DNA from: Candidatus Gastranaerophilales bacterium | GTDB lineage: Bacteria; Cyanobacteriota; Vampirovibrionia; Gastranaerophilales; Gastranaerophilaceae | NCBI GenBank assembly: GCA_944327215.1 | Contig: CALVGY010000003.1 | Span: 1 to 38,315, forward strand | Direction: 5' to 3' | DNA: 38,315 bases | In this document: positions 1 through 7,859 of the stretch, in pieces | Position numbering within the stretch: the first letter of the stretch is position 1 | Layout of the letters: the number at the start of each line of letters is the position of its first letter | Translations under genes and position numbers: made by a program | The notes under the pieces: model-generated | The model's input: the letters and a program-made list of their open reading frames with translations, nothing else | Told to the model about the DNA's origin: nothing | Databases searched by the model: none

Positions 1-27
1 ATATATTATACATTTACCATTACATAT

Positions 28-276
28 ATGCAAGAGGAAGATAAATTATTATTACAATTATTTGGTAAAAAGTTAAAGTCTCTAAGAGAACGAAAATATG
101 AATCTCTGAATAAATTTGCTTTTGATAATACACTTTTGACCTCGGCAACAATCAGTAGAATTGAAAACGCTTGTGTTGACTTTAAATTTACGACATTGGT
201 AAAAATTGCAAATGCTCTTAATATAACCCCAAGCGAATTATTGCAAGATTTGGATTTTAAATATAAAGATTTATAA
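28..276 (+). CDS. Small XRE-family HTH transcriptional regulator
   Basis: An 82-residue protein that is almost entirely one helix-turn-helix domain of the XRE/Cro-CI type. The frame shows the usual order: a leading KKLKSLRERK helix, a poorly conserved helix 2, then the recognition segment SATISRIENA and the hydrophobic LVKIANALNITPSELL tail (about residues 14-75). It probably binds DNA as a dimer. There is no effector domain, so the signal it senses is unknown. The frame stays open to the left edge of the window and no good ribosome site precedes this ATG, so the true start may lie outside. It resembles, but does not copy, the small XRE protein at 19532-19777. A gap of 45 bases separates it from ribE. 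Confidence 0.8.
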   Translation: MQEEDKLLLQLFGKKLKSLRERKYESLNKFAFDNTLLTSATISRIENACVDFKFTTLVKIANALNITPSELLQDLDFKYKDL

Positions 277-287
277 TATCCTTATCA

Positions 288-315
288 TTGAGCTTATTAT
301 TTTTCATGCTAAAAT
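288..315 (+). promoter_or_regulatory. Candidate sigma-70 promoter for ribE, apparently leaderless
   Basis: TTGAGC (288-293), a 16-base spacer and TAAAAT (310-315). The ATG of ribE is only six bases after the -10 hexamer and no Shine-Dalgarno sequence lies between them, so the transcript would begin at or very near the start codon. The acpS promoter has the same GCTAAAAT-N6-ATG layout. No room exists for an FMN riboswitch. Confidence 0.45.
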
Positions 316-321
316 AAATTT

Positions 322-975
322 ATGTTTACAGGGATTGTAGAAGAAACAGGACTTATAAAAAGCTTTGACGGTCACAAGCTTGTTGTTGAATGTTCAAAGG
401 TTTTAGAAAATACTCAAATCGGTGACAGTATAGCAATTGATGGTTGCTGCCAGACAGTTGTTGATATGAATGCAAATTCTTTCAGCGCTGATGTAAGTGA
501 AGAAACCTTAAAAATCACAAAAGGTTTTAAATCAGGAGAATGCGTAAATCTTGAAAGAGCACTACTCCCACAAGGTTTAATTGAAAATACTTCCGCTACC
601 GGCAAAGAGGGCTACGTGCGTAGCACCCGACCAACAAGAATGGGCGGTCATATTGTACAAGGACATATTGACGGAACTGCAAAATATTTAGGTGATATGA
701 CCTTTGAAGTGTCGAAAGAATTGGATAAATACATCGTTTATAAAGGTTCCATAGCAGTGAACGGTGTAAGTTTAACTGTTTCTAAATCTCAAAACAATAT
801 GTTCAGTGTTGCAATTATCCCGCATACATTAGAAAATACCAACCTAAAATATTTAAAAATCGGAGATTTGGTGAACATTGAAACCGATATTTTGGGAAGG
901 TATGTTGAAAAATTTTTATTAACGAAAAATAATAATATTACGGAAGATTTTTTGAAAGAAAACGGGTTTATGTAA
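322..975 (+). CDS. ribE: Riboflavin synthase, alpha subunit
   Basis: A 217-residue lumazine-binding protein that dismutates two molecules of 6,7-dimethyl-8-ribityllumazine to give riboflavin. The diagnostic N-terminus MFTGIVEETG starts the first beta-barrel. The second barrel begins near residue 108 with MGGHIVQGHIDGTA, and the C-terminal part carries the family segments IPHTLENTNL and VNIETDILGRYVE. The length is typical for the family. The usual GVCLTV motif in barrel 1 reads GCCQTV here, a mild variation. The gene is one base upstream of ribBA, so the two are co-transcribed. The other riboflavin genes, ribD and ribH, are not in the window. The start is fixed by the conserved N-terminus although no ribosome site precedes it. 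Confidence 0.95.
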   Translation: MFTGIVEETGLIKSFDGHKLVVECSKVLENTQIGDSIAIDGCCQTVVDMNANSFSADVSEETLKITKGFKSGECVNLERALLPQGLIENTSATGKEGYVRSTRPTRMGGHIVQGHIDGTAKYLGDMTFEVSKELDKYIVYKGSIAVNGVSLTVSKSQNNMFSVAIIPHTLENTNLKYLKIGDLVNIETDILGRYVEKFLLTKNNNITEDFLKENGFM

Positions 976-976
976 A

Positions 977-2185
977 ATGGAAAATTTTAAATTTGATAGT
1001 ATAGAAGATGCTTTAGAAGATTTTAAAAACGGCAAAATGATTATTGTTGCCGATGATGAAGATAGAGAAAACGAAGGAGATTTGATTTGCTCAGGGCAAA
1101 TGGTTACACCTGAAATAATAAAATTTATGGCAGAAAATGCAAAAGGGCTTATCTGCCTTGCAATTTCACCTGAAATTGCAGAAAAAATGCAGCTTCATCA
1201 AATGGTGGAACAAAATACGGAAAGTATGAGAACAGCTTTTACCGTAAGTATTGATGCCAATGAAAAATTTGGTGTAACAACAGGAATTTCAGCATTCGAT
1301 AGAGCAAAAACAATTGAGGTTTGTCTTGCTCCTGATGCTCAACCGTCTGATCTTAGACGTCCGGGACATATGTTTCCTTGTGTTGCAAGAAAGGGTGGAG
1401 TTCTTACTCGTACAGGCCATACAGAAGCGGTTGTTGATTTAGCAAGATTGTGCGGGCATGTTCCTGCAGGCCCTATGTGCGAAATTATGGGAAAAGACGG
1501 ACATATGGCAAAGCGTGATGAATTGTATGAATTTGCGAAAAAGCATGGGATTAAATTCATTTCAGTTGCAGAATTAATCGCATATCGCCTTAAATCAGAA
1601 AAAATAGTAACTCGTGAAGCAGAAGCACATCTTCCGACACAGTTTGGCGAATTTGAAATTTACGGATACGTAAATCACATGACAGGTCAGGAAAGCGTTG
1701 CATTGGTCAAAGATGATGGGTCTGACAAAATTCCTCTTGTTAGAGTTCACAGTGAATGTTTAACAGGGGATATTTTCGGAAGCTTAAAATGTGATTGCAA
1801 TTATCAGCTTCATACTGCATTGCAAATGATTGCTAAATACGGAAAAGGTGCAGTTGTTTATATGAAGGGGCATGAGGGCAGAGGTATTGGAATTATAAAC
1901 AAAATCAAAGCTTACCATCTTCAAGAAGAAGGACAAGATACAGTAGAAGCTAATATTTCATTAGGATTTAAACCTGATTTAAGAGATTATGGCATGGGTG
2001 CACAAATCATAAGAGATTTAGGCTTTAATAATTTTAACTTGATTACAAATAATCCTAAAAAAATCGTCGGTTTGAATGGTTACGGATTAACTGTACATGA
2101 TATAGTAAAAATAGAACCGCAGATAAATTCTTATAACAAACGTTATATGGAAACTAAAAAAGAAAAAATGCATCATATGATATAA
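977..2185 (+). CDS. ribBA: Bifunctional DHBP synthase / GTP cyclohydrolase II
   Basis: A 402-residue fusion that supplies both entry substrates of riboflavin synthesis. Residues 1-200 are 3,4-dihydroxy-2-butanone-4-phosphate synthase, with the acidic loop DDEDRENEGDL and a TGHTEAVVDLARL segment. Residues 205-395 are GTP cyclohydrolase II, with RVHSECLTGD and the zinc-binding pattern C-x10-C-x-C (SLKCDCNY), followed by HEGRGIGI and LRDYGMGAQI. All catalytic motifs appear intact. In Cyanobacteria and Firmicutes this fusion is the usual arrangement. It follows ribE by one base and probably shares its promoter. Confidence 0.95.
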   Translation: MENFKFDSIEDALEDFKNGKMIIVADDEDRENEGDLICSGQMVTPEIIKFMAENAKGLICLAISPEIAEKMQLHQMVEQNTESMRTAFTVSIDANEKFGVTTGISAFDRAKTIEVCLAPDAQPSDLRRPGHMFPCVARKGGVLTRTGHTEAVVDLARLCGHVPAGPMCEIMGKDGHMAKRDELYEFAKKHGIKFISVAELIAYRLKSEKIVTREAEAHLPTQFGEFEIYGYVNHMTGQESVALVKDDGSDKIPLVRVHSECLTGDIFGSLKCDCNYQLHTALQMIAKYGKGAVVYMKGHEGRGIGIINKIKAYHLQEEGQDTVEANISLGFKPDLRDYGMGAQIIRDLGFNNFNLITNNPKKIVGLNGYGLTVHDIVKIEPQINSYNKRYMETKKEKMHHMI

Positions 2186-2224
2186 TCCCGTGCTCAGTTG
2201 CCGGACAAGACAAGGAATTAAGTT

Positions 2225-3244
2225 ATGCTCCCATATACTCACAATGAAAATGACAAAAATGATATCAATTTTGAAGCGAGGCTGTTAACCCCAGAGGATT
2301 ATAAAGGTTTTGCTCCTGTTTACGAAGATTTTAGGACAAGAGCTTGTGATGAGTACAAATTTGAACTTGAACCTTTAAATTTTGAGGATTTTACAGATTC
2401 TGTGGAAAAGGGCTTGATAGATTGTTTGGTTTTGTATGAAGATACAATTCCTGTTGCATTTCTTGTTTATACAACAGCAATTTCTGAGGCTGTAGAATTA
2501 AATATTATTCATTCTTTTAAAATGGAAGATATGATTTCTCGCTCAATGTATTTGGTTAAAAAATTCCTTGAACTTACTAAATCTGAAAGATTAGAAAAAA
2601 TAGTTTGTTATCCGATGCTTGGAGCACAAAAGGATTTGATTGCTGATATTGCAAGGTATGGTTTTAAGTTTGTAGGAATTGCAGTTTTGCGATTTATGAT
2701 GGCCGGAACAAATTCTCGTGATATATTGAAAATGGCTCAATTAAAAGATCTTGATGAAGATTATAAATTGGTAGATTGGAACAACAAATATCTTGAAGAT
2801 GCTATAGAAGTTGTTCAAGAAGGTTTTGAAACTTCTGCTGATGCACTTTTTGATCCGAGATTTAAAACTATTGAAGGAACCCGTGATATTATTTCCAAAA
2901 TTGTAGATAATATTTATGCGGAATTTTTACCTGAAGCTACATCTGTAATGCTTTATAACAATATCCCTGTAGGTTTTTGTTTTATGAATCTTACAGGCGG
3001 TAGAATTGCTAATATTCCGATAGTATCAATCAGAAAACAACATCAGGGCAAGGGTTTGTCAAAACATATGTTGAAAAAGTCAATTGAAAAACTTGTTGAA
3101 TGGTTTGATAACGGCGAAAAACCAATTAGTGAAGTTAACACAACAACAGAGACAAATAACTTTCAGGCTCTTAAGATGTATAGGCATTTAGGATTTAAAG
3201 AAGATTATAATTATCCTCAAGCTTATCTGCCTGTAAAAGATTAA
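2225..3244 (+). CDS. Two-part GNAT-family N-acetyltransferase
   Basis: A 339-residue protein with two halves. The C-terminal half (about 185-335) is a recognisable GNAT domain: IPVGFCFMNL is the beta-4 strand, IVSIRKQHQGKGLSKHML is the acetyl-CoA-binding loop with its Q-x-G-K-G signature, and TTTETNNFQALKMYRHLGF is the conserved end. The N-terminal half (about 15-170) has the same fold outline (VAFLVYTT, then a helix and YGFKFVGIAVLRF) but lacks a clear acetyl-CoA loop, so it is probably a degenerate GNAT copy used for structure or substrate binding. The acceptor substrate cannot be read from the sequence. An AAGGA ribosome site sits eight bases before the ATG. It lies 39 bases after ribBA and could be the last gene of that operon. 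Confidence 0.75.
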   Translation: MLPYTHNENDKNDINFEARLLTPEDYKGFAPVYEDFRTRACDEYKFELEPLNFEDFTDSVEKGLIDCLVLYEDTIPVAFLVYTTAISEAVELNIIHSFKMEDMISRSMYLVKKFLELTKSERLEKIVCYPMLGAQKDLIADIARYGFKFVGIAVLRFMMAGTNSRDILKMAQLKDLDEDYKLVDWNNKYLEDAIEVVQEGFETSADALFDPRFKTIEGTRDIISKIVDNIYAEFLPEATSVMLYNNIPVGFCFMNLTGGRIANIPIVSIRKQHQGKGLSKHMLKKSIEKLVEWFDNGEKPISEVNTTTETNNFQALKMYRHLGFKEDYNYPQAYLPVKD

Positions 3245-3268
3245 TTTTTTTCTATTATTTATATAACC

Positions 3269-3297
3269 TTGCAAAATATCTGTTTTACACATATAAT
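3269..3297 (+). promoter_or_regulatory. Candidate sigma-70 promoter for rfbA
   Basis: TTGCAA (3269-3274), a 17-base spacer and a perfect TATAAT (3292-3297). It stands about 55 bases before the rfbA ATG in the 107-base gap after the GNAT gene. Confidence 0.55.
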
Positions 3298-3351
3298 TTT
3301 TTAAAAAGTAGGAAAATTATTGTTTAAAAATATTAATGTAAAGAGGTATTT

Positions 3352-4242
3352 ATGAAGGGTATTGTATTAGCAGGCGGTTCAGGAACAAGGTTATATCCAA
3401 GTACTATTGCTGTATCAAAGCAGTTGTTGCCGATTTATGATAAACCAATGATTTATCATCCGATTTCTGTTTTGATGTTGGCAGGGATAAAAGATATTTT
3501 AATAATTTCAACACCTGCTGATTTGCCTAATTTTGAACGTCTCTTAGGGGATGGAAGTCAATTTGGGGTAAAATTTTCTTACAAAGAGCAACCATCTCCT
3601 GATGGATTGGCACAAGCTTTTATCCTAGGGGAAGAATTTATTGGAGATGGTAATGTTGCTTTAATTTTAGGTGACAATATATTTTATGGCGGTGGATTTT
3701 CAGGTAAGCTTAAACGAGTGGTTAATGATATTAAAACTCTCGGCGGGGCAACTGTTTTCGGGTATCAGGTAAAAGACCCTCAAAGGTTTGGGGTAGTGGA
3801 ATTTGAACGCCGTGATGATAATGTTTTGAATGTTGTTTCAATTGAAGAAAAACCCCAAAATCCAAAATCGAATTATGCTGTTACAGGTTTGTATTTTTAT
3901 GATAACAAAGTTGTTGATTATGCTAAGAATTTGAAACCTTCTGCAAGAGGTGAATTAGAAATTACTGATTTAAATAACGTTTATCTCAAAAATTCTAAAT
4001 TGCGTGTAGAGTTGTTCCCACGCGGTTTTGCATGGCTTGATACAGGAACACATAATTCTTTATTGCAAGCAAGTCAGTATGTGAAAACAATTGAGGAAAA
4101 TCAGGGAATTAAAATAGCTTGTCTTGAAGAAGTTGCATATCGTATGGGCTTTGTAAGCAAGGATGTATTACAAAAAACTGTTGAAAAATACAGAAATAAT
4201 GAGTATTTTAACTATGTGAAAGATATACTTAACAAGTTGTAA
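3352..4242 (+). CDS. rfbA: Glucose-1-phosphate thymidylyltransferase
   Basis: A 296-residue nucleotidyltransferase that makes dTDP-glucose from dTTP and glucose-1-phosphate, the first step to dTDP-L-rhamnose and other deoxysugars of surface polysaccharides. The N-terminal signature [11 protein letters not shown] binds the nucleotide. [49 protein letters not shown] and [15 protein letters not shown] are all characteristic of RmlA/RfbA and the length matches. An AGAGG ribosome site precedes the ATG. The companion genes rfbB, rfbC and rfbD are absent here, so the pathway must be completed elsewhere. A lipid-carrier sugar transferase two genes downstream fits a role in glycan assembly. Confidence 0.95.
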   Translation: MKGIVLAGGSGTRLYPSTIAVSKQLLPIYDKPMIYHPISVLMLAGIKDILIISTPADLPNFERLLGDGSQFGVKFSYKEQPSPDGLAQAFILGEEFIGDGNVALILGDNIFYGGGFSGKLKRVVNDIKTLGGATVFGYQVKDPQRFGVVEFERRDDNVLNVVSIEEKPQNPKSNYAVTGLYFYDNKVVDYAKNLKPSARGELEITDLNNVYLKNSKLRVELFPRGFAWLDTGTHNSLLQASQYVKTIEENQGIKIACLEEVAYRMGFVSKDVLQKTVEKYRNNEYFNYVKDILNKL

Positions 4243-4296
4243 GTTTTTTAATTTTCACATATAATAATTTGACGGGACTTTTCAGGGAGGGCAAAA

Positions 4297-5535
4297 ATGA
4301 ATATAGAGCATATAAAAAAAGTTGATCCGCAAGTTGCGGCAGAAATAGAAAAAGAGTTTGACAGACAACAAAATACAATAGAGCTTATTGCAAGTGAAAA
4401 TATTACATCAGAAGCTGTAATGGAAGCTTGTGGAAGCGTTTTAACAAATAAATATGCTGAAGGTAAACCTCACAAAAGATTTTATAACGGATGTGAACAT
4501 GTTGATGTTATCGAAGAATTAGCACAAAAAAGAGCCTGTGAACTATTTCATATGGATCATGCAAATGTTCAACCTCATAGCGGCGCTCAGGCAAATATGG
4601 CTGTATTTATGGCAGTATTAAAACCCGGAGATAAAGTCCTTGGTATGGATTTGTCAAATGGTGGTCACTTATCTCATGGTTCTCCTGTTAATTTTTCAGG
4701 GTTATATTTTGATGTAAAAAGCTATGGCGTTGATGAATATGGAAATATAGATTATGAAAATGTTCGTCAAATGGCACATGAACATAAACCAAAACTTATT
4801 ATTTGCGGTGCAAGTAATTATTCTAAAATTATTGATTTTAAGAAATTTAGAGAAATTGCAGATGAAGTTGGGGCTTATTTATTAGCTGATATTGCTCATA
4901 TTGCAGGATTAGTTGCAGCTGGACTTCATCCATATCCTGCTGGTTATGCACAATTTGTGACAACTACAACACACAAATCTTTAAGAGGTCCAAGAGGCGG
5001 GATTACTATGTGTGATGAAGAATTCGCTCAAATTATTGATAAAGCGATTTTCCCAGGCATGCAAGGCGGACCTTTGGAACATATTATTGCAGGTAAAGCG
5101 GTTGCTTTATTAGAAGCTTCAAAACCTGAATTCAAAACTTATGCCGAACAAATTTTGAAAAATGCAAAGGCTTTGGCACAAGGTCTTATGGACGAAGGCA
5201 TGGACATTGTCGGCGGAATGACAGAAAATCATTTGATGACTTTGGACTTGAGAAAAACCGGCAAAACAGGTAAAGATATGGCAAATGTTTTGGAACGTGT
5301 CGGAATTACTGCTAACAAAAATACAGTTCCGAACGATCCGCAAAGTCCATTTGTGACAAGCGGGATAAGATTGGGTGTTCCGGCTGTTACAACAAGAGGT
5401 TTCAAAGAAGAAGATATGACAGAAGTCGCAAAAATTATTGCATCTGCGATATTTTCATCAGATAATGAATTGGGATTACAAAATTTAAGAGAACGTTCTT
5501 TAAAACTTTGTAAGAAATACCCGATATATAGATAG
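4297..5535 (+). CDS. glyA: Serine hydroxymethyltransferase
   Basis: A 412-residue PLP enzyme that interconverts serine and glycine while loading one-carbon units on tetrahydrofolate. The family signature [11 protein letters not shown] is near the N-terminus, [13 protein letters not shown] and [11 protein letters not shown] follow, and the PLP-binding lysine is Lys227 in [14 protein letters not shown]. The C-terminal domain carries [15 protein letters not shown]. Length and motifs are complete. A strong GGGAGGG ribosome site lies seven bases before the ATG, which suggests high translation. The next gene starts 11 bases after the stop, so the two are probably one transcript although their functions are unrelated. 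Confidence 0.96.
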   Translation: MNIEHIKKVDPQVAAEIEKEFDRQQNTIELIASENITSEAVMEACGSVLTNKYAEGKPHKRFYNGCEHVDVIEELAQKRACELFHMDHANVQPHSGAQANMAVFMAVLKPGDKVLGMDLSNGGHLSHGSPVNFSGLYFDVKSYGVDEYGNIDYENVRQMAHEHKPKLIICGASNYSKIIDFKKFREIADEVGAYLLADIAHIAGLVAAGLHPYPAGYAQFVTTTTHKSLRGPRGGITMCDEEFAQIIDKAIFPGMQGGPLEHIIAGKAVALLEASKPEFKTYAEQILKNAKALAQGLMDEGMDIVGGMTENHLMTLDLRKTGKTGKDMANVLERVGITANKNTVPNDPQSPFVTSGIRLGVPAVTTRGFKEEDMTEVAKIIASAIFSSDNELGLQNLRERSLKLCKKYPIYR

Positions 5536-5546
5536 AAGGATAATTT

Positions 5547-6578
5547 ATGCTAATCAAATTAACTCATGCACATGTAATCGGAACTGTAATAGCTTACTTG
5601 ATAGGAGTATGTCTGGTTCCTCTTGTTATTAGTTTTTCAAAAAAAGAGGGATTAGTTGATGTTCCAAATGAAAGAAAAATTCACACAAAACCAATTTCAA
5701 GGATAGGCGGAGTTGCGATTTGGGCAAGTACAATGCTTACATTTTTGTGCTTGGTGTTTCTGAGTTATTATCCTTATGGAAGTTTGTTATCTGGAATATT
5801 ATTAGGCGGTTCTTTAATGTTTTTGTTAGGACTTGTCGATGATATTTATAATTTGGATGCTAAATTCAAGTTGTTCTTACAAATTTCTATTGCAACATTA
5901 GTTTATTTGTTGGGTGTTCAAATCAATAATGTTCCGTTTATTGGGGATTTGGGCATCTTTTCATATCCTATAACATTGCTTTGGATAGTTGGAATTTCAA
6001 ATGCTTTAAATTTTATAGACGGAGTAGACGGGCTTGCAGGCTCTGTTGTTACAATCAATGCTGTTACTCTTGCAATTATCGCTGTTGCAATGACTCCTCC
6101 AAACCCGATAAGTGCATTGATTGGATTTATTTTGGCAGGTTCAATGCTTGCATTTTTAACATATAATTTTAACCCTGCTAAAATCTTTATGGGTGATAGC
6201 GGTGCATTATTCTCAGGCTTTTTGCTTGCTACAATTTCGATTACCGGTGTTATGAAAGCTGCAACACTTGCAATTTTGTTACCGTTTTTGGTTTTGGCCG
6301 TTCCTATTATGGATATAACTTTTTCTTCTTTAAGAAGAATTGCAAAAGGGAAATCTCCTTTTGTTGCAGATGCTGAGCATATTCACCACAAATTGCTTCA
6401 CGCAGGTTTTTCACAGAAAAAGACAGTTATGATATTGACATCTGTTGCAATTATTGCAGGAGCTTTGGCATCATTGTTTATGGGCAGCCAGACTATAAAA
6501 CATTATTTTATTTATATTCTTGTAATTGTTGTAATAATGTTGTTGCTAAACTTTATAAAAGTATTGACAAAAAAATAA
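5547..6578 (+). CDS. WecA/TagO-type undecaprenyl-phosphate sugar-1-phosphate transferase
   Basis: A 343-residue polytopic inner-membrane protein of the MraY/WecA family, which transfers a (GlcNAc- or similar) sugar-1-phosphate from its UDP donor to undecaprenyl phosphate to start a surface glycan. Visible motifs are GLVDDIYNLDAKFKLFLQ (Asp-Asp Mg site), NALNFIDGVDGLAG, NPAKIFMGDSGALFSG and the cytoplasmic AEHIHHKLLHAGFSQ loop, whose HIHH separates WecA-like enzymes from MraY. About ten or eleven hydrophobic segments are visible. An AAGGA site precedes the ATG, and it follows glyA by 11 bases. The exact sugar cannot be told from sequence. The last codons overlap the -35 hexamer of the next promoter. 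Confidence 0.9.
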   Translation: MLIKLTHAHVIGTVIAYLIGVCLVPLVISFSKKEGLVDVPNERKIHTKPISRIGGVAIWASTMLTFLCLVFLSYYPYGSLLSGILLGGSLMFLLGLVDDIYNLDAKFKLFLQISIATLVYLLGVQINNVPFIGDLGIFSYPITLLWIVGISNALNFIDGVDGLAGSVVTINAVTLAIIAVAMTPPNPISALIGFILAGSMLAFLTYNFNPAKIFMGDSGALFSGFLLATISITGVMKAATLAILLPFLVLAVPIMDITFSSLRRIAKGKSPFVADAEHIHHKLLHAGFSQKKTVMILTSVAIIAGALASLFMGSQTIKHYFIYILVIVVIMLLLNFIKVLTKK

Positions 6579-6593
6579 TTATGTGTTACAATC
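6565..6593 (+). promoter_or_regulatory. Strong sigma-70 promoter inside the end of the wecA-like gene
   Basis: A perfect TTGACA (6565-6570), a 17-base spacer and TACAAT (6588-6593). This is the closest match to consensus seen on the plus strand. It would start a transcript near 6600, leaving a leader of about 160 bases before the 6759 gene. Confidence 0.65.
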
Positions 6594-6599
6594 CCTTAT

Positions 6600-6758
6600 G
6601 GATTTAATTACTCAGTTTTGGACCGTGTCGTTTTTACGGGATAGATGTTCAAAATATTTAAGTGTAAGTCCACCTATATATTCTTAATGTTAAACTTATT
6701 ATATGTGAGTTTAACACATAAGGATTACGTGTATTAGTTAAGTAAAGGTTTATTAGCT
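6600..6758 (+). promoter_or_regulatory. Long leader with inverted repeats (possible regulatory RNA)
   Basis: This gap holds no recognisable gene. It contains a short CCGT/ACGG hairpin near 6623-6639 and a perfect 9-base inverted repeat, TGTTAAACT (6688-6696) and AGTTTAACA (6708-6716), with an 11-base loop and no T-run after it. The second element is therefore not a terminator. It could be an operator or a structured 5' leader. No known riboswitch class was recognised. Confidence 0.35.
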
Positions 6759-7286
6759 ATGACAATAAGTGCAGTTGGACAAAATGAAAATAATCATTTA
6801 AACACTATTGTAAAATATACGGCAGCAGGTACTGCTGGTGGATATGCCCTTAAATATTTATGGCCTGTTACACAACAGGAAAATGATTTTAATCCTCGTA
6901 CAGTAATTAATTATTGCCGTAAAGTTACAAATAAAAATTGTATATCTGAATTTAAAAAGAAAAAACAAATGAATGCGGCACAAGATATGTTTGTAAAAAT
7001 GATAGAAAATGAGGATAAAATTAAAAAGGATGCATTTAATTATAATAATATAACTAAAAAAGTGAAAGCATTAGGCGGGGAATATTCTGCTGAAGGTAAG
7101 GAATTTAGAAATATTATTCGTTATGTAAACGAAACATCTAAAAATATGACAAGAAAATTTGCTTCAGCATATCATATTATGTTGAAATTTAAAAGACCTG
7201 CTGTACCGTTTTTGGTTGCTGGCGCAGGTGCAGGCTTTTTAGCAGGATTTGCTCATAATGTCTTAAAAGATGACATTAGTGCATAA
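6759..7286 (+). CDS. Small protein with two hydrophobic segments, unknown function
   Basis: A 175-residue protein that I do not recognise. It has a glycine/alanine-rich hydrophobic stretch near residues 22-38, a long lysine-rich helical middle (about 45-145), and a second glycine-rich hydrophobic segment at about 147-168 (FLVAGAGAGFLAGF). This looks like a hairpin membrane protein or a membrane-associated helical bundle. It has its own consensus promoter and an intrinsic terminator, so it is a monocistronic unit. It is probably specific to the lineage. Nothing in the neighbours suggests a role. Confidence 0.6.
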   Translation: MTISAVGQNENNHLNTIVKYTAAGTAGGYALKYLWPVTQQENDFNPRTVINYCRKVTNKNCISEFKKKKQMNAAQDMFVKMIENEDKIKKDAFNYNNITKKVKALGGEYSAEGKEFRNIIRYVNETSKNMTRKFASAYHIMLKFKRPAVPFLVAGAGAGFLAGFAHNVLKDDISA

Positions 7287-7313
7287 TTTTATATTTTTTC
7301 ACCAAAAAAATAT

Positions 7314-7345
7314 AAGGTCGAATTGGTTTTCGACCATTTTTTTTA
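7314..7345 (+). terminator. Intrinsic terminator after the 6759 gene
   Basis: GGTCGAA (7316-7322) pairs with TTCGACC (7329-7335) around a six-base loop and is followed by A and eight T's. The opposite strand is also T-rich after the stem, so it may end the minus-strand phosphatase transcript as well. Confidence 0.8.
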
Positions 7346-7349
7346 TTAA

Positions 7350-7859
7350 TTATTTAAAGTTTATTTCATTCAAAATTTTCTTAGCTATTTCAATCATTTG
7401 GGGGTATTTAGTATAAATATATCCCATTTCTATCATTTCTTTAACACAATTATCAAAATTGTCTATCCTATTTAATACTTTATATATAAGTGAATAAAAT
7501 CCTGTTCTGTCAGCACCTAATTTACAATGATGAAGACATTTGCCATTACGAGATTTAATTTCATCCATATAATTAAGAAATTGAAAAGTTTTTTCTTTTT
7601 CTGGGTTGCTAGAAACAGATGGTATGTTATAATAATTTATATTTAATTTTTTTGCAACATCTGCTTCTATAAAGTCTGTGTCAGGAGATTTCAGTGTTCT
7701 ATAATTAATAATATCTGTAATATGTTCATTATTTTTCAAAAATAAAATTTCATCTTTTTCAGGTTGTGCAGATCTTAAAAGATAATTATCAATTTTTTTA
7801 TAATTTTTAGGATAATTATATGCTGTAAAGTTAATTTTATTTATTTTAAGAATTTTCAA
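7350..7859 (-). CDS. Dual-specificity / tyrosine phosphatase-like protein
   Basis: A 169-residue protein with the cysteine-phosphatase P-loop HCKLGADRTG: Cys112, five residues, Arg118, then Thr-Gly. This C-x5-R loop holds the phosphocysteine intermediate in dual-specificity and tyrosine phosphatases. Upstream, YLLRSAQPEKDEILFL resembles the start of bacterial DSP/DUF442-type domains. The substrate may be a phosphoprotein, inositol phosphate or nucleotide and cannot be assigned. The first 15 residues contain INFTAYN, a short motif similar to N-termini of other small proteins here. The start codon lies inside the end of miaB (14-base overlap), with AAGGAG as ribosome site, so expression is coupled to miaB. 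Confidence 0.75.
   Translation of the reverse strand: MKILKINKINFTAYNYPKNYKKIDNYLLRSAQPEKDEILFLKNNEHITDIINYRTLKSPDTDFIEADVAKKLNINYYNIPSVSSNPEKEKTFQFLNYMDEIKSRNGKCLHHCKLGADRTGFYSLIYKVLNRIDNFDNCVKEMIEMGYIYTKYPQMIEIAKKILNEINFK

Noticed and set aside
277-321. FMN riboswitch before ribE
   Set aside because: Only 45 bases lie between the genes and none of the conserved FMN-aptamer segments is visible.
6599-6607. Leaderless small ORF at the 6565 promoter
   Set aside because: The ATG at 6599 is followed by a stop after one further codon.
6688-6716. Terminator before the 6759 gene
   Set aside because: The 9-base inverted repeat is not followed by a T-run; it is kept as an operator or leader structure.
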